64,000 bases of DNA from Virgibacillus_F necropolis_A (GCF_044793635.1 NZ_CP084992.1:620001-684000), one strand, 5' to 3'. Numbered from the stretch's first letter, positions 52,083-61,074 are shown. Notes: generated from the sequence alone by a model not told the origin. Program-made: numbers and translations.

Positions 52083-52520
52083 ATGTCAAAAAATCAACTG
52101 GAATATTCGTCCTCTTTACTTGAGGAACTTCAAACATCAGGTGCAGGATATGATGTATTGCGATATTTAAGCTTACCAGAGCTATTAGGAAGAGAATCTG
52201 ATACATTACTATATTTCATGGGTAGAAATCTGGCGAGAATATTAACATTCGATACAATTGAAGATATTTATCACATATTTGATAAACTTGGTTGGGGAAA
52301 GCTTGAGTTAATTAAAAGTAAACGCAAAGAATTAATTTTTAGTCTTATGTCTGATTCTGTTGTTAATCGTCTAAACGCAGCATTTGATGTAGATTTTCGT
52401 TTGGAGGCAGGATTCCTGGCTGAAGCGATTCAACAACTTAAAGATACGGAAGCAGAATGCACAGAGGAAATAAATAAAAAAATAATGCAAGTCGAATTCT
52501 CCGTTCTCATTACCTCATAA
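52083..52520 (+). CDS. yslB: YslB-family protein (DUF2507, V4R-like)
   Basis: Conserved protein of unknown function, 145 residues from ATG 52083 (AAAGGA eight bases upstream; the frame reads back to 52050). Recognisable segments are YDVLRYLSLPELLGRESDTLLYFMGRNLAR, LGWGKLELIKSKRKELIFSL and FRLEAGFLAEAIQQL, matching YslB of B. subtilis. It is on the plus strand between sdhC and uvrC; lysC, present there in B. subtilis, is missing. Confidence 0.9.
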   Translation: MSKNQLEYSSSLLEELQTSGAGYDVLRYLSLPELLGRESDTLLYFMGRNLARILTFDTIEDIYHIFDKLGWGKLELIKSKRKELIFSLMSDSVVNRLNAAFDVDFRLEAGFLAEAIQQLKDTEAECTEEINKKIMQVEFSVLITS

Positions 52521-52527
52521 AATAGTT

Positions 52528-52555
52528 AAGCTCACAATAAATGTGAGCTTTTTTT
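52528..52555 (+). terminator. yslB terminator
   Basis: Stem AAGCTCACA (52528-52536) and TGTGAGCTT (52542-52550), then TTTTT. Directly after the stop codon and just before the convergent uvrC end. Confidence 0.88.
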
Positions 52556-52579
52556 CTACTACAACGCCTATTGCTTATC

Positions 52580-54355
52580 TTACTCTTTCGTTAAATGATC
52601 CAGGATTAATTCTGCTGTATTTTTGGGAATACCAAGCTTCGTTATATCCTCAATTGATTTATTTCTAATCTCATCAATTGACTTAAAGTGGGTTAAAAGT
52701 AAACGTCGTCTTTTTTCCCCTACTCCTGGAATTTTATCTAATTCAGATTGAAATAGATTTTTCCCACGTAATTGACGATGAAACGTGATGGCAAAGCGGT
52801 GGACCTCATCCTGTATTCGTTGGACCAGATAGAATTCTTGTGATTTCCTTGATAAATCAATTATTGTTGGTGGGCTTCCATAGAGTAACTCGCTTGTTTT
52901 ATGCTTATCATCTTTCGCAAGGCCGCATAATGGTATATCCAACCCTAGCTCATTCTCAAGAACATCCAGTGCTGCGCTCATCTGACCTTTTGATCCATCG
53001 ACCATAATAAGATCTGGAAGCGGCAAGTCTTCTTTTAATACCCTCGAATACCTACGTCTAATTACTTCACGCATTGTTTCATAATCATCTGGGCCTTTAA
53101 CGTCCCTTACTTTATATTTACGATATTCTTTCTTATTTGGTCTACCGTCGATAAAAACAACCATTGCAGACACTGGATCCGTTCCTTGAATATTTGAATT
53201 ATCAAATGCCTCAATACGATGCGGTGTTTCAATATTCAATTTTTCTCCTATGTTTTCTACTGCCTTAATGGTTCGTTCCTCATCCAATTCAATAATGGAG
53301 AATTTTTCTTCAAGTGCTATTTTTGCATTTTTCATTGCTAGTTTAACCAATTCTTTTTTTCGGCCCCTGTATGGAATGTTAACGTCAACTTCAAGTAGTT
53401 CTGTTAATAGATCTGCATCAGCTTCAAATGGCAATAGAACTTGTTTTGGCTTTAGATGGTTTTGATGTAAATAAAATCGCCCAATATAACTGATGAATGT
53501 TTCATCCGGATCATCAAAAAATGGAAAAATGGCTACATCGCGTTCGATCAATTTACCCTGTCTAACAAAAAATACCTGAATACACATCCATCCCTTATCG
53601 TAACTATAACCAAATATGTCTCGATTGACCTGATCCTTTAATGTCATTTTCTGTTGTTCCATAACCGCTTCAATATGCTGAATTTGGTCCCTTAACTCTT
53701 TCGCGCGTTCAAAATCTAAATCCTCGCTCGCCTGATACATTTTTTCTTTAATATCTTTTTTAATTTCTTTATGTCCGCCATTAAGAAACGATGAAATACT
53801 TTGTACAATAGAACTATTCGTTTCCTCCGAGACAGGATAGACACATGGTGCTAGGCACTGCTTCATATGATAGTACAAACAAACCCGGTCTGGCATTTTA
53901 TCGCATTTTCTTAATGGGTATAATCGGTCTAATAATTTCTTTGTTTCACGAGCAGCAATAACGTTTGGATAAGGTCCAAAATATTTCCCTTTATCTTTTT
54001 TCACTTTACGTACAACCAATAATCTTGGGTGACGTTCAGAAGTTATTTTCAAATATGGATAAGACTTATCATCTTTTAGTAGCACATTATATTTAGGGTC
54101 ATATTTTTTTATTAAATTCATTTCTAATATGAGTGCTTCAATTTCGGAGGTGGTAACGATATACTCAAAGTCTTGAATTTCTGATACTAAACGTTGGGTT
54201 TTTCGATCATTTGCACCAATGAAATATGATTTCACTCTGTTTTTTAAAGCTTTCGATTTACCAACATAAATGATTGTTCCGTGCTTATCTTTCATTAAGT
54301 AACATCCAGGTTGCATGGGAAGAACAGCTAATTTTTCTTTAATTAATTGATTCAT
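52580..54355 (-). CDS. uvrC: Excinuclease ABC subunit C
   Basis: Makes the dual incisions in nucleotide excision repair with UvrAB. The 591 residues show an N-terminal GIY-YIG nuclease (PGCYLMKDKHGTIIYVGKSKALKNRV), a UVR region at about 200-235, a C-terminal RNase H-like nuclease (IEAFDNSNIQGTDPVSAMVVF, LIMVDGSKGQ) and a tandem HhH end (IPGVGEKRRRLLLTHF). ATG 54355 with GAAGG. Single gene here. Confidence 0.97.
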   Translation of the reverse strand: MNQLIKEKLAVLPMQPGCYLMKDKHGTIIYVGKSKALKNRVKSYFIGANDRKTQRLVSEIQDFEYIVTTSEIEALILEMNLIKKYDPKYNVLLKDDKSYPYLKITSERHPRLLVVRKVKKDKGKYFGPYPNVIAARETKKLLDRLYPLRKCDKMPDRVCLYYHMKQCLAPCVYPVSEETNSSIVQSISSFLNGGHKEIKKDIKEKMYQASEDLDFERAKELRDQIQHIEAVMEQQKMTLKDQVNRDIFGYSYDKGWMCIQVFFVRQGKLIERDVAIFPFFDDPDETFISYIGRFYLHQNHLKPKQVLLPFEADADLLTELLEVDVNIPYRGRKKELVKLAMKNAKIALEEKFSIIELDEERTIKAVENIGEKLNIETPHRIEAFDNSNIQGTDPVSAMVVFIDGRPNKKEYRKYKVRDVKGPDDYETMREVIRRRYSRVLKEDLPLPDLIMVDGSKGQMSAALDVLENELGLDIPLCGLAKDDKHKTSELLYGSPPTIIDLSRKSQEFYLVQRIQDEVHRFAITFHRQLRGKNLFQSELDKIPGVGEKRRRLLLTHFKSIDEIRNKSIEDITKLGIPKNTAELILDHLTKE

Positions 54356-54375
54356 TATACCTTCGTCCCTTTTTA

Positions 54376-54527
54376 GAAAAGCGTAAGCGACCGTTTATTG
54401 CCGTATGTCCTGTGCCGACGCCTGAGCGCAAGTCCGCTTTTAGTCGGCCTTCCCTCTAATAGCTGATGTTTATTTATCGTAAGGAGGCGCCGGAAGGACA
54501 CTAGGCAATGGGCGCTGAAGCTAGACA
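54376..54527 (+). repeat. Family A repeat, subtype 1
   Basis: Starts TTAGAAAAGCGTAAGCG, contains TTATCGTAAGGAGGCG, ends GGGCGCTGAAGCTAGACA. It lies between uvrC and trxA; with the trxA terminator it fills the gap 54356-54630. Confidence 0.82.
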
Positions 54528-54553
54528 GTTTTAAAGATTTTATCTTATACTAA

Positions 54554-54588
54554 TTAATCCCTTGTTACAAAACGCAACAAGGGATTAA
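54554..54588 (-). terminator. trxA terminator
   Basis: Perfect stem TTAATCCCTTGTT and AACAAGGGATTAA (54554-54566, 54576-54588) with a 9-base loop, about 43 bp past the trxA stop. Confidence 0.75.
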
Positions 54589-54630
54589 CTTTCTACATTA
54601 TAACAACGCTTACGATAGTTTTAGAACTAT

Positions 54631-54945
54631 TTATGCATGTTTATTGATTAATTCAACTAGTGCTTCTTTCGGTTGAAAACCAACTACTTGGTCAACAACT
54701 TCACCATCTTTAAATAGTAACAAAGTTGGAATAGACATAACTCCGTATTTGCCAGCTGTTTCTTGGTTTTCGTCAACATCCAGCTTTACGATTTGTACCT
54801 TTTCTTCCATTTCTCCGTCGATTTCCTCTAAAACTGGTGCAATCATCTTACAAGGGCCACACCAAGTTGCCCAGAAGTCAGCTAATACTAAACCTTTTGC
54901 AGTTTCTTGTGCAAAGTTTTGGTCTGATACATTTACAATTGCCAT
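54631..54945 (-). CDS. trxA: Thioredoxin
   Basis: General disulfide reductant of 104 residues, the canonical size. The active site is DFWATWCGPCKMIAP (CGPC at 29-32), with the cis-proline in VMSIPTLLLFKDGE near 75. ATG 54945 follows GGAGGAA. Monocistronic: own terminator downstream, and the etf operon terminator lies upstream. Confidence 0.97.
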   Translation of the reverse strand: MAIVNVSDQNFAQETAKGLVLADFWATWCGPCKMIAPVLEEIDGEMEEKVQIVKLDVDENQETAGKYGVMSIPTLLLFKDGEVVDQVVGFQPKEALVELINKHA

Positions 54946-55052
54946 AATTATTCCTCCTCAATGAAACATTAAATCTAAAATGAGTATATCATCGTTAGTA
55001 TTACCATGCGAATATCCTGCTTATACTATCAATTAATTAGTCAAATACCCAG

Positions 55053-55090
55053 AAAAAAGCTTGATCAAACTAATCTGATCAAGCTTTTTT
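55053..55090 (-). terminator. etfBA terminator, perfect palindrome
   Basis: Perfect 15-bp stem AAAAAAGCTTGATCA (55053-55067) and TGATCAAGCTTTTTT (55076-55090), U-rich in both directions; it lies beyond the repeat that follows etfA. Confidence 0.85.
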
Positions 55091-55104
55091 AACCAAAATT
55101 ATTT

Positions 55105-55213
55105 GACCAGCGACTAGCGGACTTCCTTCCCTACTCTTCAATAAGTCAAGCTCATCTAATCTTGAGTAGGTTCGTAAATTCCATACGTCGCTGAAAAGGC
55201 GTTTCCGCTTTTC
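55105..55213 (-). repeat. Family A repeat abutting the etfA stop
   Basis: On the minus strand GAAAAGCGGAAACGCC begins immediately after the etfA TAG and the copy runs to GTCCGCTAGTCGCTGGTC, with inner arms AACCTACTCAAGATTAG and GAAGAGTAGGG. A diverged member that lacks the final CTAGACA. Confidence 0.65.
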
Positions 55214-56182
55214 CTACATATTTTTAATTTCTTCTATCAGCATTGGAACCACTTCAAACAAATCGCCAACGATACCATAGTCAGCTACATTAAAAATGTT
55301 AGCTTCTGGGTCTTTGTTAATCGCAACAATTACTTTTGAGTTAGACATTCCTGCTAAATGCTGAATTGCTCCTGATATACCAACAGCAATATACAAATCA
55401 GGTGTTACAACTTTCCCAGTTTGACCGATTTGTAAAGAATAATCACAGTACTCTGCATCACATGCACCACGTGATGCTCCAACTGCACCACCTAGTACGT
55501 CTGCAAGTTCTTGTAGTGGTTTAAATCCTTCCTCACTTTTAACACCGCGTCCACCAGCAATAATTACTTTTGCTTCTGACAAATCAACACCTTCAGATGC
55601 TTTTCGAATAACTTCTTTGATAACTGTGCGTATATCCGAAATGTCCATGTCTTTAGATGTGATTTCACCAGAACGTGATTCATCACGATCTAATGCCGGT
55701 ATATTGTTTGGACGAACAGTAGCAAAGGTTGTACCACTCGTAATAATTTTTCTTTCGAATGCTTTACCAGAATATATCGGTCTGGTAAATACAGCTTTAC
55801 CATCATTCATTTCAATATCAGTAGCATCTGAGATTAATCCTGTTTCCATTTTACTTGCAATTTTTGGTGTTAAATCTTTACCAATTGCTGTATGTCCCAT
55901 GATAATACCTGCAGGAGACTCCTCTGAAATGACTGCCATAATAGCTTGACCGTAGCCATCAGATGTATACGTTTTCAAATTATCATGATTTATAGTGATA
56001 ACACGGTCCGCCCCATAATAAACCATTTCCTGTGCCTGACTTTGTAGGTCTTCATTGCCACAAATAACGCCAACAATTTCCCCATCAGCATTTACTTTTT
56101 TTGCTGCTGCAATAGCTTCAAATGTAACATTACGTAAAGAACCATCTCTTGATTCACCAATAACTAGTAGTTTTTCGCTCAT
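55214..56182 (-). CDS. etfA: Electron transfer flavoprotein alpha subunit
   Basis: FAD-carrying subunit that takes electrons from acyl-CoA dehydrogenases. The 322 residues have the C-terminal FAD domain signature GGRGVKSEEGFKPLQELADVLGGAVGASR near 208-235 and LYIAVGISGAIQHLAGM, with VAINKDPEANIFNVADYG. ATG 56182 follows GGAGAAA. It is 28 bp after etfB. The coding region ends right at a family A repeat. Confidence 0.97.
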   Translation of the reverse strand: MSEKLLVIGESRDGSLRNVTFEAIAAAKKVNADGEIVGVICGNEDLQSQAQEMVYYGADRVITINHDNLKTYTSDGYGQAIMAVISEESPAGIIMGHTAIGKDLTPKIASKMETGLISDATDIEMNDGKAVFTRPIYSGKAFERKIITSGTTFATVRPNNIPALDRDESRSGEITSKDMDISDIRTVIKEVIRKASEGVDLSEAKVIIAGGRGVKSEEGFKPLQELADVLGGAVGASRGACDAEYCDYSLQIGQTGKVVTPDLYIAVGISGAIQHLAGMSNSKVIVAINKDPEANIFNVADYGIVGDLFEVVPMLIEEIKNM

Positions 56183-56210
56183 GTCGTTTCTCCTTTCTTA
56201 TGTGACAGGT

Positions 56211-56984
56211 TTATAATACTTTTGATTCCGTTTTTAATAATGAAACTAATTCTTTTACTTGATCTTCAAGGTCACCTTCAAGAACTTTACCAGCTTCTTT
56301 TTCTGGCGGAAGATAAATGTCGACTGTTTTTGTTTTTACTTCTAGATCATCTTCATCCAGGTCAAGATCATCAATTTCTAATTCTTCCAGCGGTTTTTTC
56401 TTCGCTTTCATAATTCCTGGAAGTGATGGATATCTAGGGTCATTTAGTCCTTGTTGACATGTTACAAGTACAGGTAGGCTTGTTTCTACTTTTTCAACAT
56501 CGCCTTCTACATCTTTATCAATATTAACGGTGTCTCCATCAATTTGTAGGCTTGTAATAGTTGTTACAAATGGGATTCCTAAACGTTCAGCAAGTCTAGG
56601 TCCAACTTGACCACTTGCTTCATCAATTGCAACATTACCAGCTAGAATTAAATCTACATCTTTTTCATCAAAATAAGCTTCTAATATTTTTGCAGTTGTG
56701 AATTGATCCCCTTCTTCAAGATCATCTTCCGTATTAATTAAAACAGCTTTATCAGCACCCATTGCCAAGGCAGTACGAAGCTGCTTTTCGGAATCCGCGT
56801 CGCCAACTGTAACGACTGTAACTTCACCGCCATGCTCATCACGTTGTTTAATCGCTTCTTCTACTGCATATTCGTCATAAGGATTTATGATAAATTCTGC
56901 CCCATCATCCTCAATTTGCCCATTTGAAACAGCAATCTTTTCTTCTGTGTCAAATGTCTTTTTTAACAAAACATAAATGTTCAT
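56211..56984 (-). CDS. etfB: Electron transfer flavoprotein beta subunit
   Basis: AMP-binding partner of EtfA. The 257 residues show INPYDEYAVEEAIKQRD near 34, VGDADSEKQLRTALAMGADKAVLI, LILAGNVAIDEASGQVGPRLAE and the ETF beta signature LPVLVTCQQGLNDPRYPSLPGIMKAKKKPLEE. ATG 56984 follows GGAGGAAA. It is first of etfBA; in B. subtilis these genes belong to the FadR regulon with fadB. Confidence 0.97.
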   Translation of the reverse strand: MNIYVLLKKTFDTEEKIAVSNGQIEDDGAEFIINPYDEYAVEEAIKQRDEHGGEVTVVTVGDADSEKQLRTALAMGADKAVLINTEDDLEEGDQFTTAKILEAYFDEKDVDLILAGNVAIDEASGQVGPRLAERLGIPFVTTITSLQIDGDTVNIDKDVEGDVEKVETSLPVLVTCQQGLNDPRYPSLPGIMKAKKKPLEELEIDDLDLDEDDLEVKTKTVDIYLPPEKEAGKVLEGDLEDQVKELVSLLKTESKVL

Positions 56985-57050
56985 ATGATTTCCTCCTTCA
57001 ATCTATTTGTCTAGTTGTGGGTTCTAGAGTCTAGTAGATAATTGACACAT

Positions 57051-57083
57051 GCGTCCGCTTCTGACCAGTCGCCTCCGCTTTTC
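57051..57083 (-). repeat. Family A repeat, subtype 2, partial unit
   Basis: On the minus strand GAAAAGCGGAGGCGACTGG followed by TCAGAAGCGGACGC, then the match ends. It directly follows the full unit, copying the arrangement at 15152-15290. Confidence 0.6.
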
Positions 57084-57204
57084 TTGTCTAGCTGCAGCTC
57101 CTAGAAGCTGCCGTCATAAGTAATGAACACTTAGAATGCGAAACCCATGCATTCTTCGGTTCCTTTCTTATGCGTCCGCTTCTGACCAGTCGCCTCCGCT
57201 TTTC
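57084..57204 (-). repeat. Family A repeat, subtype 2, full unit at the fadB stop
   Basis: Minus strand begins GAAAAGCGGAGGCGACTGG, its first G being the G of the fadB TAG stop, and ends GAGCTGCAGCTAGACAA. The interior (GCATAAGAAAGGAACC, GTTCATTACTTATGACGGC) matches the unit at 15152-15272. Confidence 0.85.
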
Positions 57205-57977
57205 TATCTATCTTGGAAGTTCGGTTTTCGCTTTTCAAGAAATGCTTGCACGCCTTCTTTTGCATCTTCAGACCCGAAAATTTCACCAAATGCTTTCGCT
57301 TCTTCCTGTACCCCATTATTAAACTTATCTGATTTTGTATAAGGAATCAAGCGCATAATATGATTAATTGTCGGTTTACTTTTGGAAGCGATATTCTCAG
57401 CTAGTTTGAAAGCTTCATCGAAAATCTCATCTTCTGAGACGACACGATTGGCTAAACCGTAACTATGTGCCTCGCTACCTGAAATAGGTGTCCCACTTAA
57501 AAGCATTTCATATGCTTTAGCTGTACCAACATAATGTGGTAGGCGTTGTGTTCCAGCAAACCCTGGGATAATACCAAGAGTTAACTCTGGTAAACCAAGT
57601 TTAGCACTTTCTGTAACATAGCGGATATGGCAAGACATTGCAAGTTCTAAACCGCCTCCTAATGCTGCACCATGAATCGCTGCTATAACAGGTATAGGAA
57701 AGCTTTCGATTCGATTAAATACTTCCTGTCCATTTTCTGATAGAGATTGATAATCGGAAGCGTTTTGGAGGGCCGTAAATTCCTTAATATCGGCTCCCGC
57801 TGAGAAAAACTTACCTTCACCTTTTAAGACAATAGCCTTAATATCAGCATCATTTTCTATTTCATCTAATTTTTTATCTATATCTTTAATTAGTGTGCTT
57901 GACAATGCGTTTGCGGGTGGCTTTTGAATAGTGAGTAGTGCAACATGATTACTTTTTTCATAAAATATAGTTCCCAA
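57204..57977 (-). CDS. fadB: Enoyl-CoA hydratase (crotonase family)
   Basis: Hydrates trans-2-enoyl-CoA in fatty acid beta-oxidation; YsiB/FadB of B. subtilis. The 257 residues have GEGKFFSAGADIKEFTAL and AIHGAALGGGLELAMSCHIRY for the oxyanion hole, and the catalytic pair region LPELTLGIIPGFAGTQRLP. TTG 57977 follows GGAGG at eight bases. It is 14 bp after fadR, in the fadR-fadB-etfB-etfA order, though a repeat separates it from etfB. Confidence 0.95.
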   Translation of the reverse strand: MGTIFYEKSNHVALLTIQKPPANALSSTLIKDIDKKLDEIENDADIKAIVLKGEGKFFSAGADIKEFTALQNASDYQSLSENGQEVFNRIESFPIPVIAAIHGAALGGGLELAMSCHIRYVTESAKLGLPELTLGIIPGFAGTQRLPHYVGTAKAYEMLLSGTPISGSEAHSYGLANRVVSEDEIFDEAFKLAENIASKSKPTINHIMRLIPYTKSDKFNNGVQEEAKAFGEIFGSEDAKEGVQAFLEKRKPNFQDR

Positions 57978-57991
57978 ATTGTAATCCTCCT

Positions 57992-58582
57992 CTATGAATC
58001 TTTAACGGAAAGCCCGTTAATAATTAATTCGTGTACTGCAGGTGCTTGCGCTAGCAAATTGTACCTTTGTTCATTCATCACCCAGTTTGTTACTACTTCA
58101 TCCAAGGTTCCAAATATCATTTGTCTTACTAATGGTAGATTTAAATCACTACGAAAGTGTTTTTTATCAATACCTTCTTGAATGAGGTGATCAATTTCGG
58201 CTAGATAGGGCTTTAATACATCATTAATTTTCATACGTAATTCTGTGTTAGATTGTCGAAGCTCAAGCTGTGTAACAATCGCTAAGTAATGATCGTCTGC
58301 TAACTGAAGAAAATGCATTTCGATTAAACTTAAAAGTTTATCGCTTACATTTTGTTTTTTATTTATACTTTGAGCAATCTGCTCGATAAATTGTCCCATT
58401 TTCACTTCAAACAATGAGATTAGTATATCTTCTTTATTTTTAAAGTAAAGATAGATAGTACCATCAGCTACTCCTGCCTTCTTAGCAATCTTGGAAACTT
58501 GTGAGGCGTGATAGCCGTTTTCTGCAATTACTTCCACCGCAGCTTCAATGATTTGATTGTACTTTGGTTTGTTTTTTTTCAT
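57992..58582 (-). CDS. fadR: TetR-family fatty-acid degradation regulator FadR
   Basis: Repressor of beta-oxidation genes, released by long-chain acyl-CoA. About 196 residues. The HTH covers AAVEVIAENGYHASQVSKIAKKAGVADGTIYLYFKNKEDIL, nearly identical to B. subtilis FadR (YsiA) as I recall it, and the ligand domain contains LAIVTQLELRQSNTELR. I choose ATG 58582 to match the family; ATG 58603 is also in frame. A FadR-type operator lies upstream, suggesting autoregulation. Confidence 0.94.
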   Translation of the reverse strand: MKKNKPKYNQIIEAAVEVIAENGYHASQVSKIAKKAGVADGTIYLYFKNKEDILISLFEVKMGQFIEQIAQSINKKQNVSDKLLSLIEMHFLQLADDHYLAIVTQLELRQSNTELRMKINDVLKPYLAEIDHLIQEGIDKKHFRSDLNLPLVRQMIFGTLDEVVTNWVMNEQRYNLLAQAPAVHELIINGLSVKDS

Positions 58583-58619
58583 TACCTTCATTCCCCTTAG
58601 CATACACCATTGCCCGAAC

Positions 58620-58637
58620 TGAATGAATCATCATTCA
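58620..58637. promoter_or_regulatory. FadR-type operator upstream of fadR
   Basis: Perfect dyad TGAATGA-N4-TCATTCA. The B. subtilis FadR box, as I recall it, is TGAATGA-N4-TCATTCA-like, so arms and spacing agree. It is 38 bp before the chosen fadR start. Confidence 0.8.
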
Positions 58638-58702
58638 TATTTTTATTGTATCGATACAAGTAATTAATGTCAATCAATATTTAGCTTGTACACTTATTGT
58701 AC

Positions 58703-58722
58703 AAAAAAAGAGCATAATGCTC
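58703..58722 (-). terminator. lcfA terminator
   Basis: GAGCAT-T-ATGCTC stem followed by seven T on the minus strand, 13 bp past the lcfA stop. It sits between lcfA and the fadR promoter. Confidence 0.72.
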
Positions 58723-58735
58723 AAATAGTTTTACT

Positions 58736-60415
58736 CTATTTCTGCATCTTTTCTTTTTCTTCGTCTACTAATGAACGTCGCAAAATTTTACCTACTGCCG
58801 TTTTGGGAAGGTCGTCACGGAACTCATAAATCCGCGGAACTTTAAATGCAGCTAAATTTTCTCGGCAGTATGCATTTAATTCATCTTCCTTTAGATTATG
58901 TCCAGATTTAAGCACAACGTATGCCTTTACTGTTTCCCCACGGTATGCGTCTGGTATACCTGCAACAACAGCCTCCTGTATGGCTTCATGTTCATAAAGC
59001 ACTTCCTCTATCTCTCTCGGATAAATATTGTATCCACCTGCAATAATCATATCTTTCTTTCGATCTACTATATAAAAATAACCATCTTCAGCCATATATC
59101 CCAGATCCCCGGTAAGTAACCATCCATCTTTCAGAACATTATCTGTTTCTTCCTGATTATTCCAATAGCCCTTCATAATTTGTGGACCTTTTACTGCAAT
59201 TTCTCCAACTTCCCCAATAGGAGCTTCTTCCATTGTGCCTGTTTGAAGAATTTTACAGTCAGTATCTGGCCATGGAACCCCTATACTGCCATTAACACGC
59301 TTTGTCCATACAAAGTTTGAATGTGTTACAGGTGAAGATTCTGTTAAACCATATCCTTCTACTAATTTTCCTCCTGTTACACGTTCAAATTGCTCTTGAA
59401 CTTCTATTGGAAGCGGTGCAGAACCACTTAAACAGGCTTCAATTGACGATAAATCATATTTTTTTAGATTGGGGTGATTTAGTAAACCTACATAAATAGT
59501 AGGTGCACCTGGAAATAGGGTTGGTTTTTGTTTTTGGATTGTTTTTAATACATCTTCCACATCAAATTTCGGTAACAATACCATTTTTGACCCAAGCATA
59601 ATAGACATATTCATCACGGTTGTCATGCCATAGACGTGAAAAAATGGTAAAACACCTAAAATCGTTTCCCCGCCTTCCCTGGTTTTATAAAGCCAGGCCT
59701 GGCTCATCTGTACATTAGAAACAAGGTTAAAGTGTGTAAGCATTACCCCTTTTGGACTACCTGTTGTTCCCCCAGTATATTGTAAAAGTGCCAAATCCTT
59801 TTCAGCATCCACCTCTACTGGATGATAATTGGTAGACGCATGTTCCATAATTGTATACCAGACATGTGTGTCTTCCGTTTGTTCAACCTTAACAACCAGA
59901 TTATATTGCTTTTTTTGGATGAAAGGATAAATAAGATTCTTTGGAAATGGCAGATAATCTTTTATTCCAGTTACTACCGTATGTTCAATTGATGTATTAC
60001 CTTTAACATTCGTAACCCGTGGCAATAATATATCCAGACAAACGATTATTTTAGCTCCTGAATCATTTAATTGATACTCTAACTCCCGTTCCATATACAA
60101 AGGATTCGTTTGTACTACAATTCCCCCGGCTAATAACGTTGCATAATATCCGATAACTGCTTGCGGACAGTTAGGTAACATAATTGCTACCCGATCCCCT
60201 TTTGCGAGTCCTAATGATTGAAAATAACAGGCTAATTGCTTTGCCTCTTTGAAAAGTTCAGCAAAAGACATTTCTTTCCCCATAAAATGAAGCGCTTTCT
60301 TTTCGTTGTAAAGCTCTGCATTTTCAACTAAGAACTCATGTAATGGCTTTTTATCAAAATTAATACTGGTGGGTATTTCTTTTGGGTAATGTGCGTGCCA
60401 AATGCGTTCTTCCAT
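58736..60415 (-). CDS. lcfA: Long-chain fatty acid-CoA ligase
   Basis: Activates fatty acids to acyl-CoA for beta-oxidation. The 559 residues are an AMP-forming ANL enzyme: P-loop LLQYTGGTTGSPKGVMLTH near 213, VEGYGLTESSPVTH near 355, GWLLTGDLGYMAEDGYFYIVDRKKDMIIAGGYNIYPREIE, and the catalytic lysine in LPKTAVGKILRRSL. ATG 60415 follows AGGAGG. It precedes the fadR-fadB-etfBA cluster, so the whole beta-oxidation set is here. Confidence 0.96.
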   Translation of the reverse strand: MEERIWHAHYPKEIPTSINFDKKPLHEFLVENAELYNEKKALHFMGKEMSFAELFKEAKQLACYFQSLGLAKGDRVAIMLPNCPQAVIGYYATLLAGGIVVQTNPLYMERELEYQLNDSGAKIIVCLDILLPRVTNVKGNTSIEHTVVTGIKDYLPFPKNLIYPFIQKKQYNLVVKVEQTEDTHVWYTIMEHASTNYHPVEVDAEKDLALLQYTGGTTGSPKGVMLTHFNLVSNVQMSQAWLYKTREGGETILGVLPFFHVYGMTTVMNMSIMLGSKMVLLPKFDVEDVLKTIQKQKPTLFPGAPTIYVGLLNHPNLKKYDLSSIEACLSGSAPLPIEVQEQFERVTGGKLVEGYGLTESSPVTHSNFVWTKRVNGSIGVPWPDTDCKILQTGTMEEAPIGEVGEIAVKGPQIMKGYWNNQEETDNVLKDGWLLTGDLGYMAEDGYFYIVDRKKDMIIAGGYNIYPREIEEVLYEHEAIQEAVVAGIPDAYRGETVKAYVVLKSGHNLKEDELNAYCRENLAAFKVPRIYEFRDDLPKTAVGKILRRSLVDEEKEKMQK

Positions 60416-60497
60416 TTTTTCTCCTCCTTTTTATCTATGTATATTCATTATAACGATTAATTTGTATTTTTTGAAATTTTATTTAATATTTCTTCAA

Positions 60498-60533
60498 AAA
60501 AATTAGGCTTTCACCGTATTCAAATGGTGAAAG
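60498..60533 (-). terminator. Terminator of the mutS2-yshE transcript
   Basis: Perfect 10-bp stem GGCTTTCACC and GGTGAAAGCC with a 10-base loop, then TAATTTTTTT on the minus strand; located after the 24-codon open frame. Confidence 0.85.
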
Positions 60534-60551
60534 CCATACTTATAATCAGAC

Positions 60552-60626
60552 TTATATTAAATATACAATCCCCACAATTGCAAACAGGATTGCTACTACA
60601 ACCAATACTTTAGCCAATGTTTCCAT
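60552..60626 (-). CDS. Possible 24-residue hydrophobic peptide
   Basis: ATG 60626 lies 14 bp after the yshE stop, with AGGAG 11 bases upstream (a little far). The frame encodes METLAKVLVVVAILF and ends GIVYLI, a single membrane span with one acidic and one basic residue at its N-terminus. It ends just before the operon terminator. The composition and operon position favour a real small membrane protein, but length alone cannot prove it. I do not recognise it. Confidence 0.45.
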   Translation of the reverse strand: METLAKVLVVVAILFAIVGIVYLI

Positions 60627-60640
60627 ACAATTATTCGCTC

Positions 60641-61048
60641 CTAACCAATACTAGCCCCAATGACAAAAGCCATCCCCACTGAAATTAACATGGAAATAAA
60701 ACCTACAGCACGATTACCATTTCCGATTTCTTCATCTATCTTAATTTTTGGTGTTAAAAACTCAAAGATAAAATAACTTAATAACAATAAAATATAGCCA
60801 AAAACTCCCCATCCAACACTTTGAAGGATCGTATCATTGTGCTCAATAGAATAACGGAAAATAGTGGTGATCCCAAAAAGTTTTCCACCTGTTGCCATTG
60901 CAACAGCAAAATTTCCTTTTTTGATCTCATCCCAATTTTTATAGGATGTAACGAGTTCAAATAAAGCTAGAAATACTACTGTACACAAAATAACTACACT
61001 ATATCTTGCTGCTATTTCAACATACGTAATTTCCCAAAAGTTGTCCAT
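60641..61048 (-). CDS. yshE: YshE, DUF350 membrane protein
   Basis: Small membrane protein of unknown function, 135 residues, four membrane spans. A FELVTSYKNWDEIKKGNFAVAMATGGKLFG segment contains the DUF350 pattern, and the C-terminus is LISVGMAFVIGASIG. ATG 61048 follows GGGATGGTG. It lies between mutS2 and lcfA as in B. subtilis, 26 bp after mutS2. Confidence 0.88.
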   Translation of the reverse strand: MDNFWEITYVEIAARYSVVILCTVVFLALFELVTSYKNWDEIKKGNFAVAMATGGKLFGITTIFRYSIEHNDTILQSVGWGVFGYILLLLSYFIFEFLTPKIKIDEEIGNGNRAVGFISMLISVGMAFVIGASIG

Positions 61049-61074
61049 TGTAACACCATCCCTTGTATAACGCT

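Noticed and set aside
60430..60465. FadR box upstream of lcfA
   Set aside because: Only one half-site (AATGAATA) is recognisable; the other arm fails.
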